NCBI GenBank assembly: GCA_934500865.1
Contig: CAKSUD010000080.1
Coordinates: 1 to 6,345 of the forward strand
DNA: 6,345 bases
Direction of reading: 5' to 3'
DNA from: an uncultured Clostridia bacterium
GTDB taxonomy: Bacteria; Bacillota; Clostridia; TANB77; RGIG9151
Numbering within the stretch: position 1 is the stretch's first letter; each line of letters opens with the position of its first letter. Shown here piece after piece: positions 3,947 through 6,345 of this stretch. A model generated the notes under the pieces. That model was not told where the DNA came from and made no database searches. It saw only the letters and a program-made list of their open reading frames with translations. The translations under genes and the position numbers were made by a program.

Positions 3947-6148
3947 ATGAAAAAAGTTTTGCTAAAAATAGACGGAATGACTTGTTCGGCTTGTTCGTCA
4001 GGATTAGAAAAATATCTAAACAAACAAGATGGAATAAAAGTGGCAACTGTAAACCTCATAATGAATAACGCAAGTGTGGAATATGACGAAAGTAAATTAA
4101 CTTTGGAACAAGTGGAAAAATTCGTAGAAAAGGCGGGTTTTGTTAGTCTTGGAATTGACAATTTTGAAAGAGAAGAGCATAAAAAATCAAATGAAAAGTA
4201 CGAGCTTATTTGGCTTTCTGTAATTTCGATTTTAATTTTATATGTTTCAATGTCGCATATGGTTGGCTTACCGGTTATACCATTTTTGCATATGATAAAT
4301 CATCCGATTAATTATGCTGTTTCGCTACTCTTGATGACAATAATTGTTTTGTTTTTCGGAAAAGATATATTAAGAAACGGCTATAAAAATTTAGCCCACC
4401 GAACTCCTAATATGGATACGTTAGTAACAATAGGTGTCTTGGCAAGTTTTCTATATAGTATTTACGGAACAATTCAGATATTAAACGGAAACACATCATA
4501 TGTAGAAAAGCTTTATTACGAATCGGCCGCAATTGTAATATTTTTTATAAAGATAGGAAAATATGTTGAAAGTAAAAATAAAGATAAAACTAAAGAAGCT
4601 TTGCAAAACCTTATGACAATTACGCCAAACAATGCAATAATTATACGAGACGGAAAAGAGATTACTGTTACATTAGATGAGATTCAAAAAGGTGATACGG
4701 TAATTTGCAAACCGGGTGGAAAAATAGCGGTTGATGGAGAAATAATTGAAGGTACGACACATATAAATGAGTCATTTATAACTGGAGAAAGTGTACCAGT
4801 AAAAAGGGAAACAGGCTCAAAAGTAATAGCAGGAAGTATAAATTATGAGGGAACAATAAAATACAGGGCTGAAAAAATAGGAAGAGAATCAACTGTTTCT
4901 GAGATAGTAAGGCTTGTTGCAAATGCGACAGCTACAAAAGCCCCAATTGCACAAATTGCAGATACAATAAGCGGGTATTTTGTTCCGGCTGTTTTAGCTA
5001 TTTCGACAGTGGCTTTTGTGTTATGGCTTGCTTTTACAAAAGATATTGCATTTGCAATTAATATTTTTGTAAGCATATTGGTAGTGGCTTGCCCTTGTAG
5101 CTTGGGACTTGCTACCCCTTTAGCAATAGTAATTGCTTCGGGAAATGCAAGTAAAAAAGGAATTTTGATAAAAACAAGCGAAGCATTAGAAAATGCACAC
5201 AAGGTAAAAACAATATGCTTTGATAAGACAGGAACTTTAACAAAGGGCAATTTAAGCATATCAAAGATATATAATTACAGTAAATTAGATGAAAAGGAAT
5301 TACTTAGAAAAGTAGCTAGTCTTGAGAATAAATCTGAGCATCCGATAGCAAGAGCAATAGTAAATAATGCAAAACAAGAAAATATAGAACTTGAAGAAAT
5401 TAAAGAATTTGAGGCAATTGCAGGATATGGAGTTAGCGGAAAAACTTCAAATGGGGATAGCTTATTAATAGGAAATAACAAGTTAATGGAGGAAAATGGA
5501 ATAAAAATTGAAAATCCGGAAGATGAGCAAAATCTTATACATGACGGAAACAGCATTTTATTTGTAAGTATGAATGGAACACTAATAAGTTTAATTGGTG
5601 TAAAAGATACACTAAAGGATAATGTTTGTGAGGTTGTAGACGAGTTAAAGCATAAGAATATTGACGTTGTAATGTTAACAGGTGATAATGAGAAAACGGC
5701 TGAGATTATTGCTAAGCAAATAGGCATCGACAAGGTGATTTCAAACGTTACACCAAAGGAAAAAGCAGAGAAAATAAAGGAATTAAAGAAAAATGGAATG
5801 GTAATGATGTGTGGTGACGGAATAAACGATAGTGTTAGTTTAGTAACAGCAGATATAGGAGTTTCGATTTCATCAGGCACAGATATCGCGATGGATTCAG
5901 CAAGTGTTGTGTTTATGAATGACAATATTGAGAAGATGAATGATTTGCTTGAAATAAGTAGGAAGACAATACGAAACATAAAGCAGAACTTGTTTTGGGC
6001 GTTTTTCTATAACGTATGTATGATACCTATTGCTTGTGGAATTCTAGAGCCTTGGGGAATAGAATTAAATCCAATGATTGCGGCATTTGCTATGACGATT
6101 AGTAGTTTGACAGTTGTACTAAATGCATTAAGACTAAAGACAAAGTGA
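3947..6148 (+). CDS. copA: Copper-exporting P-type ATPase (Cu+, P1B-1 class)
   Basis: A complete 733-aa pump that uses ATP to move Cu+ out across the cell membrane. It begins with one HMA metal-binding domain (1-70) with GMTCSAC, the CxxC pair being Cys13 and Cys16. By eye there are eight membrane segments, near 86-105, 118-137, 155-173, 190-205, 340-362, 368-394, 682-702 and 707-726. Actuator motif TGE is 279-281, the metal-site CPC is 382-384, and the phosphorylated aspartate is Asp426 in DKTGT. SEHP has His465-Pro466, with TGDN at 578-581 and GDGIND at 623-628. Tyr688-Asn689 and Met716 with Ser719-Ser720 in the last two segments are the Cu+ selectivity residues. The usual NDAPAL is NDSVSL here (627-632), and the P-x-G-x-G before the nucleotide site reads AGYG. 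AAAGGAG (3932-3938) lies 8 nt before the ATG. No copZ, csoR or copY is adjacent. Silver is a likely second substrate. Confidence 0.93.
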   Translation: MKKVLLKIDGMTCSACSSGLEKYLNKQDGIKVATVNLIMNNASVEYDESKLTLEQVEKFVEKAGFVSLGIDNFEREEHKKSNEKYELIWLSVISILILYVSMSHMVGLPVIPFLHMINHPINYAVSLLLMTIIVLFFGKDILRNGYKNLAHRTPNMDTLVTIGVLASFLYSIYGTIQILNGNTSYVEKLYYESAAIVIFFIKIGKYVESKNKDKTKEALQNLMTITPNNAIIIRDGKEITVTLDEIQKGDTVICKPGGKIAVDGEIIEGTTHINESFITGESVPVKRETGSKVIAGSINYEGTIKYRAEKIGRESTVSEIVRLVANATATKAPIAQIADTISGYFVPAVLAISTVAFVLWLAFTKDIAFAINIFVSILVVACPCSLGLATPLAIVIASGNASKKGILIKTSEALENAHKVKTICFDKTGTLTKGNLSISKIYNYSKLDEKELLRKVASLENKSEHPIARAIVNNAKQENIELEEIKEFEAIAGYGVSGKTSNGDSLLIGNNKLMEENGIKIENPEDEQNLIHDGNSILFVSMNGTLISLIGVKDTLKDNVCEVVDELKHKNIDVVMLTGDNEKTAEIIAKQIGIDKVISNVTPKEKAEKIKELKKNGMVMMCGDGINDSVSLVTADIGVSISSGTDIAMDSASVVFMNDNIEKMNDLLEISRKTIRNIKQNLFWAFFYNVCMIPIACGILEPWGIELNPMIAAFAMTISSLTVVLNALRLKTK

Positions 6149-6228
6149 AAAGGAGTGTAATCCAATACCTATAACCGAGGCGGAAAGAATTGATTTATCT
6201 ATGATAAACAAAAAAAGTTCATTGACGT

Positions 6229-6247
6229 TGTTGACCGAAGGTCAACA
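6229..6247 (+). other. Hairpin upstream of the copA terminator
   Basis: TGTTGACC (6229-6236) and GGTCAACA (6240-6247) form an 8-bp stem with a GAA loop. There is no T tract, so it is not itself a terminator. It stands four bases before the terminator hairpin and would be enclosed by the alternative pairing of 6214-6221 with 6253-6260. Confidence 0.55.
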
Positions 6248-6251
6248 TATC

Positions 6252-6280
6252 GTGGACTTTAGTCCACTTTTTTTATTTTC
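6252..6280 (+). terminator. Rho-independent terminator after copA
   Basis: GTGGAC (6252-6257) and GTCCAC (6262-6267) form a 6-bp GC-rich stem with loop TTTA, followed by seven T (6268-6274) and a further T run. It lies about 100 bases after the copA stop. That gap has a ribosome-binding-like AAAAGGAG (6148-6155) directly at the stop but no convincing ORF. Bases 6281-6345 show no gene. Confidence 0.85.
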
Positions 6281-6345
6281 TAGGAAAGTTCGAGCTATGA
6301 GTTAAAACCTTAACTTAGTGCAACTCCAGTCTAATTAAAATTTAG

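Noticed and set aside
5275..5979. Minus-strand open frame of 234 codons opposite copA
   Set aside because: It lies wholly inside copA, whose motifs prove the + strand frame. Its Ser/Phe/Ile-rich translation is typical of an antisense shadow, as are the shorter minus-strand frames within iscS, iscU, the unrecognised gene and copA.
6201..6305. 34-codon frame downstream of copA
   Set aside because: It reads straight through both hairpins and the terminator T tract and has no ribosome binding site at proper spacing.

Overview
The window is a chromosomal segment of an AT-rich, low-GC Gram-positive bacterium, most likely a member of the Clostridia. The basis is AT-rich codon use, strong AGGAGG-type ribosome binding sites, consensus sigma-A-like promoters, a clostridial IscR-IscS-IscU arrangement, and a CIRCE-like element on a small heat shock gene. 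All convincing genes are on the + strand. No mobile element, CRISPR array, tRNA or rRNA was seen.

Layout. (1) 61-540: iscR (Rrf2 family, three cysteines placed for a Fe-S cluster), with its own promoter and a terminator whose stem begins inside the last codons. (2) 541-2230: a consensus promoter carrying two copies of a 17-bp CCTA-N9-TAGG palindrome, one on the -35 box and one over the expected start point. It is followed by iscS (cysteine desulfurase) and iscU (scaffold), which overlap by one base. (3) 2246-2981: a separate promoter, a potentially structured leader with micro-ORFs, and a gene for a hydrophilic protein of 153 aa (182-184 aa from upstream starts) that I do not recognise and that is richer in G+C than its neighbours, ending in a strong GNRA-loop terminator. 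(4) 3049-3650: a CIRCE-like operator and promoter, a complete Hsp20 small heat shock protein gene, and a terminator with a 14-bp stem. (5) 3651-3946: mostly non-coding, with a possible 33-codon ORF or gene remnant and an extended -10 promoter. (6) 3947-6148: a complete Cu+-type P-type ATPase (copA), followed by a two-hairpin region ending in a terminator.

How the genes fit together. IscS supplies sulfur from cysteine, IscU assembles the cluster, and IscR probably senses cluster supply and represses iscSU through the paired palindromes. Hsp20 and the copper exporter are separate stress units. Copper is known to damage Fe-S cluster biogenesis, so a functional link is possible, but nothing in the sequence shows shared control. 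I see no clear new multi-gene system. The parts most worth following up are the unrecognised gene with its leader (2246-2981) and the twin operator of iscSU (545-595).
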